Of a stretch of 5,206 nucleotides of DNA, positions 1 to 5,206 are shown in pieces; the stretch's first letter is position 1; each line of letters begins with the position of its first letter. Below the pieces are notes generated by a model. It did no database searches and was not told the DNA's origin. It saw nothing but the letters and a program-made list of their open reading frames with translations. The position numbers were made by a program, and so were the translations under genes. Location of the stretch: assembly GCA_002403905.1 (NCBI GenBank), contig DHIR01000236.1, forward strand, positions 4,624 to 9,829, read 5' to 3'. Source of the stretch: Mucilaginibacter sp. UBA4741 (GTDB lineage Bacteria; Bacteroidota; Bacteroidia; Sphingobacteriales; Sphingobacteriaceae).

Positions 1-27
1 GAATCTTAGCTTTAAAAAATATGTTAA

Positions 28-417
28 TTAAACTCTTCTTCTTTTTGAAGGACGACATCCGTTGTGCGGAAGCGGTGTGATATCTTTTATGGTAGTTACC
101 TCAATACCGGTAGTTTGCAAAGTACGGATAGCCGACTCACGACCAGAACCCGGGCCTTTAACAAATACCTCTACTTTACGCAAACCTAAATCATAAGCAG
201 CTTTACCGCAATCGGCAGCAGCCTGACCGGCAGCATAAGGAGTATTCTTTTTAGAACCTTTAAAACCCATTTTACCGGCAGACGACCATGATACAGCTTG
301 TCCGCTTTTGTTGGTAAGGGTGATAATGATATTGTTAAAAGTTGCGTTGATGTGTGCCTCGCCTATAGCTTCAACAATTACAACGCGCTTTTTGGTAACT
401 TTTTTACTTTTAGCCAT
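28..417 (-). CDS. rpsK: 30S ribosomal protein S11
   Basis: S11 sits on the platform of the 30S subunit, binds 16S rRNA with S6/S18 and S7 as neighbours, and lines the mRNA exit region. The 129-aa product has the full usual length. It has a basic N-terminus (KSKKVTKKR), the core with [14 protein letters not shown] at about 35-48, [15 protein letters not shown] at 86-100, and the family's C-terminal end [13 protein letters not shown] at 117-129. Asn119-Gly120 is the site at which E. coli S11 carries an isoaspartate; the local sequence is kept here, so the same modification is possible but not shown. The ATG is preceded by an A-rich leader (AAAAAACAAAA) with no Shine-Dalgarno motif. It is the last gene visible of the alpha-operon part; rpsD, rpoA and rplQ would be expected past the left edge. 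The 139-bp gap to rpsM upstream is the longest in the window. Confidence 0.99.
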   Translation of the reverse strand: MAKSKKVTKKRVVIVEAIGEAHINATFNNIIITLTNKSGQAVSWSSAGKMGFKGSKKNTPYAAGQAAADCGKAAYDLGLRKVEVFVKGPGSGRESAIRTLQTTGIEVTTIKDITPLPHNGCRPSKRRRV

Positions 418-528
418 TTTTGTTTTTTAATTATTGATTTAATGAATTACTGGATTATTGACTAACCCGGACCCACCTATCGTTTTAATTTTATTATTCC
501 TAATGATCTTTAATTAAGCGGCTATTAA

Positions 529-556
529 GTAACCTCTAATCTCCAATCACTAATCT
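529..556 (-). repeat. Degenerate 7-bp tandem repeat after rpsM
   Basis: Directly downstream of the rpsM stop, the minus strand reads as four consecutive heptamers: AGATTAG, TGATTGG, AGATTAG, AGGTTAC. Units 1 and 3 are identical and units 2 and 4 each differ from them at two positions. The phase may extend one weaker unit (TAAATAG) into the end of rpsM. No gene or known site explains it. It could be a fragment of a short-repeat family spread through intergenic DNA of this lineage, or simple slippage in AT-rich sequence. The periodicity is visible directly; any function is unknown. Confidence 0.55.
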
Positions 557-934
557 CTATTTAGTAGCTTTCTTTTTGTTAGCAACTGTTTTACGTTTTC
601 CTTTACGGGTACGTGAGTTGTTTTTGGTGCGTTGGCCACGTAGAGGTAAACCTTTACGGTGACGGGTACCACGGTAGCAACCTATATCCATTAAACGTTT
701 AATGTTTAATTGTACTTCAGAACGTAAAGCACCTTCAACTTTAATTTCGTCGTTAATAATACCACGAATCAAAGCTAACTGGTCATCATTCCAGTCTTGT
801 ACTTTAATATTGAAATCAATACCAGCTTTAGTCAAAATTGCTTGAGACTTTGAGCGGCCTATTCCGTAGATGTAGGTTAACCCTATCTCTCCTCTTTTAT
901 TTTTTGGTAAATCAATACCTGAAATCCTTGCCAT
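557..934 (-). CDS. rpsM: 30S ribosomal protein S13
   Basis: S13 is in the head of the 30S subunit, contacts the 50S subunit through the intersubunit bridges B1a/B1b, and its basic tail approaches the P-site tRNA. The 125-aa product has the family layout: [11 protein letters not shown]-terminus, the helix-two-turn-helix part with [14 protein letters not shown] at about 21-34, a long helical middle, and the signature around [20 protein letters not shown] (88-107). It ends in a Lys/Arg-rich tail (110-125). The length is normal for a bacterial S13 with a slightly extended tail. The ATG follows an A-rich leader (AAAAACAAAAAACAAAT) without a Shine-Dalgarno sequence. A GC-rich hairpin lies 29 bp upstream of the start. 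In E. coli rpsM is the first gene of the alpha operon and its leader is the S4 control site. The stop is TAG, and a heptamer repeat begins right after it. Confidence 0.99.
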   Translation of the reverse strand: MARISGIDLPKNKRGEIGLTYIYGIGRSKSQAILTKAGIDFNIKVQDWNDDQLALIRGIINDEIKVEGALRSEVQLNIKRLMDIGCYRGTRHRKGLPLRGQRTKNNSRTRKGKRKTVANKKKATK

Positions 935-962
935 ATTTGTTTTTTGTTTTTAAGTAAGACCG

Positions 963-979
963 AACGGCGGGCCACCGTT
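963..979 (-). promoter_or_regulatory. GC-rich hairpin in the rpsM leader
   Basis: In the 70-bp rpmJ-rpsM gap the transcribed strand reads AACGGTG-GCC-CGCCGTT. This folds as a 7-bp stem (one U-G pair) closed by a 3-nt loop, and ends 28 nt before the S13 start codon. It is the only GC-rich segment in an otherwise AT-rich spacer. The RNA after it is A-rich, not U-rich, so it does not look like an intrinsic terminator. Its place matches that of the S4-responsive leader of the alpha operon in E. coli, which makes a translational control element or RNA-processing site conceivable. That role is inference; only the inverted repeat is seen. Confidence 0.45.
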
Positions 980-1004
980 GTACGGATCATTACAATTTCT
1001 TTAA

Positions 1005-1121
1005 TTATCCCTGACGCTGTTTGAACTTAGGATTCTTTTTGTTTATCACATAAAGTTTCCCGTTGCGGCGGATGATCTTGCAATCAACACTGCGTTTTTT
1101 AATGGATGCTCTAACTTTCAT
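1005..1121 (-). CDS. rpmJ: 50S ribosomal protein L36, zinc-ligand-poor (C-) form
   Basis: This 38-codon gene encodes the smallest 50S protein, which packs against 23S rRNA near the base of the GTPase-associated region. The product starts [20 protein letters not shown] and ends [12 protein letters not shown], matching L36 along its whole length, including the KVR start, the [11 protein letters not shown] core and the PK-KQRQG end. Zinc-binding L36 proteins use Cys11, Cys14, Cys27 and His32 (B. subtilis numbering). Here only Cys14 remains: the others are Ser11, Asn27 and Phe33, the last after a one-residue insertion. It is therefore a C- type L36 that should fold without zinc. The start lies 9 bp after the infA stop and is followed downstream by the 70-bp leader of rpsM. 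The preceding sequence TAAATAGAG has no convincing Shine-Dalgarno match. Confidence 0.97.
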   Translation of the reverse strand: MKVRASIKKRSVDCKIIRRNGKLYVINKKNPKFKQRQG

Positions 1122-1130
1122 CTCTATTTA

Positions 1131-1349
1131 TTATTTATATCTGTATGTTATTCTTCCCTTTGATAGATCGTAAGGACTCATTTCCAATTTCACCCTATCG
1201 CCAGGTAATATCTTGATATAATGCATGCGCATTTTACCTGATATGTGCGCTATAATCTCGTGACCATTTTCCAACTCAACCCTGAACATTGCGTTTGATA
1301 ACGCTTCCCGGATTGTGCCATCTTGTTCAATCGAAGATTGTTTTGCCAT
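1131..1349 (-). CDS. infA: Translation initiation factor IF-1
   Basis: IF-1 binds the A site of the 30S subunit during initiation, works with IF-2 and IF-3, and blocks premature tRNA entry. The product is 72 aa, the same length as E. coli IF-1, and is a single S1-type OB fold. Conserved blocks seen are [20 protein letters not shown] at 21-40, the MR of the loop at 40-41, [20 protein letters not shown] at 48-67 and a basic C-terminus (TYRYK). The ATG at 1349 gives the standard MAKQ start. The gene sits between map and rpmJ, as in the spc/alpha cluster of many bacteria outside the Enterobacteria. It is separated from map by 67 bp carrying a good Bacteroidota-type -7 promoter match, so it may be transcribed partly on its own, leading an infA-rpmJ-rpsM-rpsK unit. 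Confidence 0.99.
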   Translation of the reverse strand: MAKQSSIEQDGTIREALSNAMFRVELENGHEIIAHISGKMRMHYIKILPGDRVKLEMSPYDLSKGRITYRYK

Positions 1350-1393
1350 ATTTTACTGATTATTACTTGATTATAACGCCCTAAATCGGGACG

Positions 1394-1401
1394 CAAAATT
1401 A
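1394..1401 (-). promoter_or_regulatory. Candidate internal promoter (-7 element) before infA
   Basis: On the minus strand the map-infA gap contains TAATTTTG, an exact match to the TAnnTTTG -7 consensus of the Bacteroidota housekeeping sigma factor. It is followed by GCGTCCC, where a start site would fall, which would leave a leader of about 40 nt before infA. No clear TTG (-33) partner stands at the expected distance; the region upstream is a plain AT-rich tract, and the nearest TTTG is 33 bp away, inside the end of map. The same 8-bp pattern also occurs several times inside genes on this strand by chance (for example at 181-188, 770-777 and 1869-1876). The weight of this call therefore rests on its intergenic position. 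Confidence 0.5.
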
Positions 1402-1416
1402 ATAAAATATTTTTAA

Positions 1417-2205
1417 TTAATTATTTTTTTCTTTCAAAACATTATCAACATACTCAAATGATGATAATATGTCTGCTTTCCCCTTTTTTATAGCTACTGT
1501 ATGCTCATAATGGGCAGATGCTTTCTTATCAACTGTTGATACGGTCCACCCATCATCCCAAAACTTCACTCCGGCACGACCTGCGTTTATCATCGGCTCG
1601 ATGGCAATCACCATTCCTTCCTCTAATTTTATGCCTGATCCGCGTCTGCCGTAATTAGGTACTTCGGGTTTTTCGTGCAGCTTTAATCCAACACCATGTC
1701 CAACCAACTCTTTCACTACGCCGAAGCCGTTCTTCTCTGCATGTTCTTGTACCGCGTAGCCTATATCGCCAATACGGTTACCAACAACAGCTTTCTCAAT
1801 CCCAAGGTTTAAACACTCGCGTGTTACACGCATTAGCTTTTTTACCTCATCACTTACTTCGCCAATGGCAAAAGTAAAGGCCGAGTCGCCGTAGTATTTG
1901 TTTAGTATAACACCACAGTCAACCGATACCAGGTCACCGTCTTTTAAAACATGATTACCCGGGAAACCGTGTACCACCTGGTCATTTAAGGAAATGCAAA
2001 GTGAGTATGGAAAACCTCCGTAGTTTAAAAAGGCGGGGATCCCGCCATTGTCACGTATAAAGGTTTCTGCAAGTTTGTCTAATTCTATAGTCTTTATCCC
2101 CGGCGCGATAACTTTCGCTACCTCACCATGAGTTTTTGCCACTAACATGGCGCTTTCTCTAATCAGCTCTATCTCTTCGGCAGACTTATAATAGATTTTT
2201 GACAT
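1417..2205 (-). CDS. map: Methionine aminopeptidase, type I
   Basis: This cytosolic metalloprotease removes the initiator methionine from nascent proteins when the second residue is small. The 262-aa product has the pita-bread fold of peptidase family M24A. All five metal ligands are visible: Asp96 in SVDCGV, Asp107 in YYGDSAF, His170 in VGHGVG, Glu203 in AIEPMI and Glu234 in HYEHTV. The substrate-side histidines His79 (VVHGFPG) and His177 (LKLHEKP) are also present. This numbering is one less than in E. coli Map, so the protein is essentially collinear with it. There is no zinc-finger N-terminal extension, so it is type Ia-like. The start lies 6 bp after the secY stop, which implies cotranscription and probably coupled translation with secY. 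Its position next to infA ties peptide trimming to ribosome production. No adk gene lies between secY and map. Confidence 0.98.
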   Translation of the reverse strand: MSKIYYKSAEEIELIRESAMLVAKTHGEVAKVIAPGIKTIELDKLAETFIRDNGGIPAFLNYGGFPYSLCISLNDQVVHGFPGNHVLKDGDLVSVDCGVILNKYYGDSAFTFAIGEVSDEVKKLMRVTRECLNLGIEKAVVGNRIGDIGYAVQEHAEKNGFGVVKELVGHGVGLKLHEKPEVPNYGRRGSGIKLEEGMVIAIEPMINAGRAGVKFWDDGWTVSTVDKKASAHYEHTVAIKKGKADILSSFEYVDNVLKEKNN

Positions 2206-2211
2206 TCTTTA

Positions 2212-3552
2212 TTAAATTGCTGTCGGCGTTGTTCCGGCGGCAGCAGGTATTGATGTACGGCCAGTGATCCTGCCTGTTTTCATTAAGCCATCATAATGGC
2301 GCATTAACAGGTGGCTTTCTATCTGCTGTAAAGTATCCAAAACAACACCCACAAGGATGATCAGTGAAGTACCACCAAAAAATCTTGAGAATAATGTATT
2401 AACACCTACCATGCTAGCAAATGCTGGTATAATAGCAATAATGGCTAAAAATATAGATCCCGGTAAAGTGATCTTTGAAATAATATCATCAATATAATTA
2501 GTTGTCGCTTCACCCGGTTTAACACCTGGTATAAAACCATTGTTACGTTTCATATCCTCAGCCATTTGTTTCGGGTTAACCGTAATAGCTGTGTAAAAAT
2601 AAGTGAACACTATAATTAGTATTGCAAACAATAAATTGTGTACCCACGAATTATAATTTGACAATGCTATTAATATACTGTTTGACGCAGCCGTTGGAAA
2701 AAACGATGCCAAAGTTGCCGGTATAAACATTAATGCCTGCGCAAATATAATTGGCATAACACCCGCGGCTGTTACCTTTAAAGGAATATACTGACGTACA
2801 CCACCATATTGTTTATTACCTACAATACGTTTGGCATACTGTACCGCAATCTTTCGGGTGCCTTGTACAATTAGTATGGTAAACATAACCACACCCAGTA
2901 AAGCAACAAGCTCAACAATAAATGTAATTAAGCCACCACTGCCGCTTGTACGGTTTTGAAACTCGGCAACAAAAGCACCAGGTAACTGGGCAATAATACC
3001 CACCATGATGATCAATGATATACCGTTACCTATACCTTTATCTGTAATTTTCTCGCCCAACCACATTACAAATAATGTACCTGCTGTTAACACAAAGGTG
3101 TTCATTATAGTAAATAACGGGTTTGCAATAAGTAATTCATCAGCCGTTACTTGCGAACGCAGGTAAGCCGCTGCCTGTAAACAGGTAATAGCTATGGTTA
3201 AATAGCGTGTCCACTGGTTAATTTTGTTACGTCCGCTTTCGCCCTCTTTTTGCATTTTAGCAAAATAAGGCACCGCTATACCTAATAACTGCATAACAAT
3301 GGATGCAGAGATATAAGGCATAACACCTAATGCAAAAATAGAGACCCGTGAAAACGAACCTCCTGCAAACATATTTAGTAATCCTACCAATCCCTCTGCC
3401 TTACCTTTTGATGCAATTGCATCACTAACTCCCGGCAAACGGACGAAAGAACCTACACGATATATTAAAAGAAATAAGAGTGTGTTAATTATACGCACTC
3501 TTAGGTCTTCAATTTTCCAGATATTGGATATTGTGGTGAAAAACTTCTTCAT
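2212..3552 (-). CDS. secY: Protein translocase subunit SecY
   Basis: SecY is the pore of the SecYEG channel in the inner membrane; it exports unfolded proteins with SecA and inserts membrane proteins from the ribosome. The 446-aa product shows ten hydrophobic segments at roughly 20-38, 70-92, 116-134, 148-165, 175-195, 208-228, 262-284, 304-324, 363-384 and 392-410. The plug region follows segment 1 (about 55-70, GLVGLLNMFAGGSFSRVSIF). Conserved family blocks are GVMPYISASIVMQLL (76-90), GIGNGISLII (173-182), the basic C4 loop with QYAKRIVG (238-245), VNPKQMAEDMKRNNGFIPGV (325-344) in the C5 loop, and GGTSLIILVGV (393-403). The C5 loop carries Lys345 where E. coli has an arginine important for SecA work (IPGVKPG against IPGIRPG). 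The C-terminal tail is Ala/Thr/Pro-rich and short. It lies 16 bp after rplO and 6 bp before map. The start is ATG with no Shine-Dalgarno motif. Confidence 0.99.
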   Translation of the reverse strand: MKKFFTTISNIWKIEDLRVRIINTLLFLLIYRVGSFVRLPGVSDAIASKGKAEGLVGLLNMFAGGSFSRVSIFALGVMPYISASIVMQLLGIAVPYFAKMQKEGESGRNKINQWTRYLTIAITCLQAAAYLRSQVTADELLIANPLFTIMNTFVLTAGTLFVMWLGEKITDKGIGNGISLIIMVGIIAQLPGAFVAEFQNRTSGSGGLITFIVELVALLGVVMFTILIVQGTRKIAVQYAKRIVGNKQYGGVRQYIPLKVTAAGVMPIIFAQALMFIPATLASFFPTAASNSILIALSNYNSWVHNLLFAILIIVFTYFYTAITVNPKQMAEDMKRNNGFIPGVKPGEATTNYIDDIISKITLPGSIFLAIIAIIPAFASMVGVNTLFSRFFGGTSLIILVGVVLDTLQQIESHLLMRHYDGLMKTGRITGRTSIPAAAGTTPTAI

Positions 3553-3568
3553 TTGAAAGTTTATAGTT

Positions 3569-4015
3569 TTATAGCTTAACTATAGTACCACCGGCCGCTT
3601 CAATAGCTTTTTGGGCAGTAGCTGTAAATGCATGTGCAGTAACTTCTAATTTGGCTTTCAACTCGCCACGGCCAAGGATTTTAACCAAGTCGTTTTTTGA
3701 CGCTAAACCATGCGCTCTTAAAGTAGCAAAGTCTATTGTTGAAAGTGTAAATTTTTCGGTTAGTTCTTGCAACACATCAAGGTTAACACCAACGTACTCT
3801 ACGCGGTTAGGATTTTTAAATCCTACTTTAGGAACGCGACGCTGTAAAGGCATTTGACCACCTTCAAAACCTATTTTAGTGCTTGTACCAGAACGTGACC
3901 CGGCACCTTTATGACCACGGGTTGATGTACCACCACGGCCAGAACCTGTACCACGACCAATTCTTTTTCTGTTTTTAGTTGAACCTTCTGCAGGTTTTAG
4001 ATTACTTAAATTCAT
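3569..4015 (-). CDS. rplO: 50S ribosomal protein L15
   Basis: L15 is a late-assembling 50S protein whose extended N-terminal arm threads into 23S rRNA while its globular domain lies at the surface. The 148-aa product has the usual length. The basic, Gly-rich arm is seen at 14-44 (RKRIGRGTGSGRGGTSTRGH followed by KGAGSRSG), then EGGQMPLQRRVPKVGF at 52-67. The globular C-terminal half contains LASKNDLVKILGRGEL (104-119) and ends AAGGTIVKL. The start is 4 bp after the rpmD stop and the gene is 16 bp ahead of secY, the standard spc order L30-L15-SecY. The leader before the ATG (AATATC) has no Shine-Dalgarno match. Nothing in it is unusual. Confidence 0.99.
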   Translation of the reverse strand: MNLSNLKPAEGSTKNRKRIGRGTGSGRGGTSTRGHKGAGSRSGTSTKIGFEGGQMPLQRRVPKVGFKNPNRVEYVGVNLDVLQELTEKFTLSTIDFATLRAHGLASKNDLVKILGRGELKAKLEVTAHAFTATAQKAIEAAGGTIVKL

Positions 4016-4019
4016 GATA

Positions 4020-4199
4020 TTAAATATTTTCTACAGCTACCAGGTGATTAACTTTTCTAATCATACCTATAATAGCCGCGTTGGCTTCAACTTCCACACT
4101 GTGGTTAATTTTCTTCAAGCCCAGTGCTTGCACTGTTCTTTTTTGGCGCTCGGTCCTATCGATCACGCTCTTAATCTGGGTAATTTTGATCTTCGCCAT
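4020..4199 (-). CDS. rpmD: 50S ribosomal protein L30
   Basis: This small gene encodes a 59-aa 50S protein with the single-domain ferredoxin-like fold of bacterial L30; it binds 23S rRNA near L5/L18-side elements of the large subunit. The reading frame starts [20 protein letters not shown] and continues with [17 protein letters not shown]. This is the family core: a short strand, a helix with the conserved RT.QALGL.KI turn, then the VE.N..I.GMI.KV.HLV.VE end. Length and motifs match normal bacterial L30. It is placed 5 bp after the rpsE stop and 4 bp before rplO, exactly where L30 sits in the spc operon, which supports it independently. The leader is TAACGGATAATTATC before the ATG, without a clear Shine-Dalgarno site. 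Confidence 0.98.
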   Translation of the reverse strand: MAKIKITQIKSVIDRTERQKRTVQALGLKKINHSVEVEANAAIIGMIRKVNHLVAVENI

Positions 4200-4204
4200 G
4201 ATAA

Positions 4205-4723
4205 TTATCCGTTAAAAACTTTACCTAAACTAATTCCACGTTGTTGAGCTACTGTATGTGCATCACGTAATTGTGACAATGCAGATACGGTTGCTTTAAC
4301 CACGTTGTGCGGGTTTGATGATCCTTTTGATTTTGCAAGTACATTATGTACACCTGCAGACTCTAATACCGCACGCATCGCACCACCAGCTATTACACCG
4401 GTACCGTTTGCAGCAGGCTTAAGGAATACAAAGCCACCTGAGAATTTACCTATTTGCTCATGAGGTATAGTGTTGTTGATAATTGGAACTTTTACCAAGT
4501 TCTTTTTAGCATCATCAATACCTTTTGCAATAGCTTCTGTAACCTCTTTTGCTTTACCTAAACCGTAACCTACAACTCCGTTTTCATCACCTACCACTAC
4601 GATAGCTGAGAAACTGAATGTACGGCCACCTTTAGTTACTTTGGCTACACGCTGTATGCTTACCAAACGATCTTTTAATTCGATCTCGCTTGTTTTTACT
4701 CTTTTTATGTTGATTGTTGACAT
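4205..4723 (-). CDS. rpsE: 30S ribosomal protein S5
   Basis: S5 helps maintain decoding accuracy and mRNA unwinding at the entry channel of the 30S subunit, next to S4 and 16S helix 34/36. The 172-aa product has the N-terminal double-stranded-RNA-binding-like domain (about 15-80). This domain includes the loop [20 protein letters not shown] at 25-44, the region where spectinomycin-resistance changes fall in E. coli, and [14 protein letters not shown] at 52-65. The C-terminal domain carries [20 protein letters not shown] at 107-126, then [19 protein letters not shown]. The KGG turn of the spectinomycin loop is intact, and no deletion is seen there. The start ATG lies 12 bp after the rplR stop, and a GA-containing leader (AAAAGAGAA) precedes it, at best a weak ribosome-binding site. 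Confidence 0.99.
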   Translation of the reverse strand: MSTINIKRVKTSEIELKDRLVSIQRVAKVTKGGRTFSFSAIVVVGDENGVVGYGLGKAKEVTEAIAKGIDDAKKNLVKVPIINNTIPHEQIGKFSGGFVFLKPAANGTGVIAGGAMRAVLESAGVHNVLAKSKGSSNPHNVVKATVSALSQLRDAHTVAQQRGISLGKVFNG

Positions 4724-4735
4724 TTCTCTTTTCGA

Positions 4736-5092
4736 TTAAAAGTTTAACCCACCTTCACGTGCACCTTCGGCCAGTGATTTAACACGACCGTGATACAAGT
4801 ATCCGTTCCTGTCAAAAACCACATCTTTAATACCGGCAGCAATTGCTTTCTCGGCAACTAATTTGCCTACCGCTATTGATTGATCCGACTTGGTACCATC
4901 AGCAGTAAACTCTTTTGATAAAGATGATGCTGATACAATAGTTTTTCCTGTTACATCGTCAATGATCTGCGCATAAATACCTTTATTGCTTCTGTACACT
5001 GACAAACGAGGACGGGCTGAAGAACCTGAAAGGCGCTTCCTGATTCCCATCTTTATTCTTTCTCTTCTTGATAATTTCGCTCTAGCTGCCAT
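4736..5092 (-). CDS. rplR: 50S ribosomal protein L18
   Basis: L18 binds 5S rRNA and, with L5, anchors it in the central protuberance of the 50S subunit. The 118-aa product has the usual bacterial length. It has a basic N-terminal arm ([20 protein letters not shown], residues 2-21), the conserved [20 protein letters not shown] (27-46), and the family C-terminal end [20 protein letters not shown] (91-110) followed by AREGGLNF. The start codon lies 5 bp after the rplF stop and the gene ends 12 bp before rpsE, consistent with the L6-L18-S5 order of the spc operon. The bases just upstream (TAATCGTC) include no Shine-Dalgarno motif, so translation is probably coupled to rplF or starts on an unstructured A-rich leader. 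Confidence 0.99.
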   Translation of the reverse strand: MAARAKLSRRERIKMGIRKRLSGSSARPRLSVYRSNKGIYAQIIDDVTGKTIVSASSLSKEFTADGTKSDQSIAVGKLVAEKAIAAGIKDVVFDRNGYLYHGRVKSLAEGAREGGLNF

Positions 5093-5097
5093 GACGA

Positions 5098-5206
5098 TTA
5101 TTTTTTAGATGCTGATTTACCTGCTTTTCTTCTCAATACTTCGCCAACAAACTTGATACCTTTACCTTTGTAAGGCTCTGGCGCACGTAACGAGCGTATT
5201 TTTGCC
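5098..5206 (-). CDS. rplF: 50S ribosomal protein L6, C-terminal end (partial, cut by window edge)
   Basis: Only the last 35 codons are inside the window; the gene continues past the right edge. The visible residues read [20 protein letters not shown] then [15 protein letters not shown] and a TAA stop. The run [10 protein letters not shown] is the well-known C-terminal signature of bacterial L6, which sits near the sarcin-ricin loop and the factor-binding site of the 50S subunit. The reading frame is in phase with the window edge, and the gene stands 5 bp upstream of rplR, where L6 is expected in the spc operon. The tail after the signature is lysine- and serine-rich and of ordinary length. 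This is a truncation by the window, not a broken gene. Confidence 0.96.
   Translation of the reverse strand, partial: AKIRSLRAPEPYKGKGIKFVGEVLRRKAGKSASKK

Noticed and set aside
181..188. TAnnTTTG promoter match (TAGGTTTG, minus strand) inside rpsK
   Set aside because: It lies within a conserved coding stretch, and the pattern recurs in other genes on this strand (770-777, 1869-1876, among others), so it is most likely chance.
430..461. Direct repeat attattga at 430-437 and 454-461
   Set aside because: Eight AT-rich bases repeated once, 24 bp apart, is within chance expectation for this composition.
442..465. Short plus-strand ATG...TAA frame (7 codons) in the rpsM-rpsK spacer
   Set aside because: Far too short, with no supporting signal; expected by chance in AT-rich DNA.
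1381..1393. Small inverted repeat CCC-GATTTA-GGG before infA
   Set aside because: Only three base pairs, with no U-tract; too weak to call a terminator or leader structure.
3651..3857. Plus-strand open frame of 68 codons
   Set aside because: It lies wholly antisense within rplO, whose product matches L15 end to end; the plus-strand translation resembles no family I know.
4014..4247. Plus-strand open frame of 77 codons
   Set aside because: It is antisense to rpmD and the end of rpsE. The minus-strand L30 reading frame with correct neighbours explains this stretch.
5098..5206. rplF as a truncated pseudogene
   Set aside because: The frame is open to the window edge and ends with a normal L6 signature and stop; the missing part is outside the window.

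Overview
The window is a stretch of bacterial chromosome carrying part of the universal ribosomal-protein supercluster (end of the spc operon running into the start of the alpha operon). Every gene lies on the minus strand, so transcription runs from the right edge to the left edge: rplF (C-terminal end only) - rplR - rpsE - rpmD - rplO - secY - map - infA - rpmJ - rpsM - rpsK. Two genes too short for a default ORF cut-off, rpmD (L30, 59 aa) and rpmJ (L36, 38 aa), are intact and are annotated here. The source is most likely a member of the Bacteroidota, probably Sphingobacteriaceae (Mucilaginibacter/Pedobacter-like). The reasons are the protein sequences, AT-rich spacers, start codons preceded by A-rich leaders instead of Shine-Dalgarno sites, and an intergenic match to the Bacteroidota -7 promoter element. 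The family-level call is an inference.

Right part (about 3569-5206): L6 end, L18, S5, L30 and L15 are packed with 4-12 bp (rplO-rpmD 4, rpmD-rpsE 5, rpsE-rplR 12, rplR-rplF 5) between genes, as expected of one translationally coupled transcript. Centre (1417-3552): the protein-export channel SecY is followed after 6 bp by type I methionine aminopeptidase; the adk gene that sits between them in many Firmicutes is absent. Left part (28-1349): IF-1, L36, S13 and S11, with longer spacers of 67 bp (map-infA), 70 bp (rpmJ-rpsM) and 139 bp (rpsM-rpsK). These three spacers hold the only non-coding signals I can see: a Bacteroidota-type -7 promoter match before infA, a GC-rich hairpin in the leader of rpsM, and a degenerate 7-bp tandem repeat just downstream of rpsM. 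There is no gene-free stretch longer than 300 bases.

The genes work together in making and processing protein. L6, L18, L30, L15 and L36 belong to the 50S subunit, S5, S13 and S11 to the 30S subunit, IF-1 acts in initiation, Map trims the initiator methionine of nascent chains, and SecY exports or inserts membrane and secreted proteins. All genes look intact and ordinary. I found no new system; the items worth checking are the small regulatory and repeat signals in the three spacers and lineage-type substitutions in L36 and SecY.
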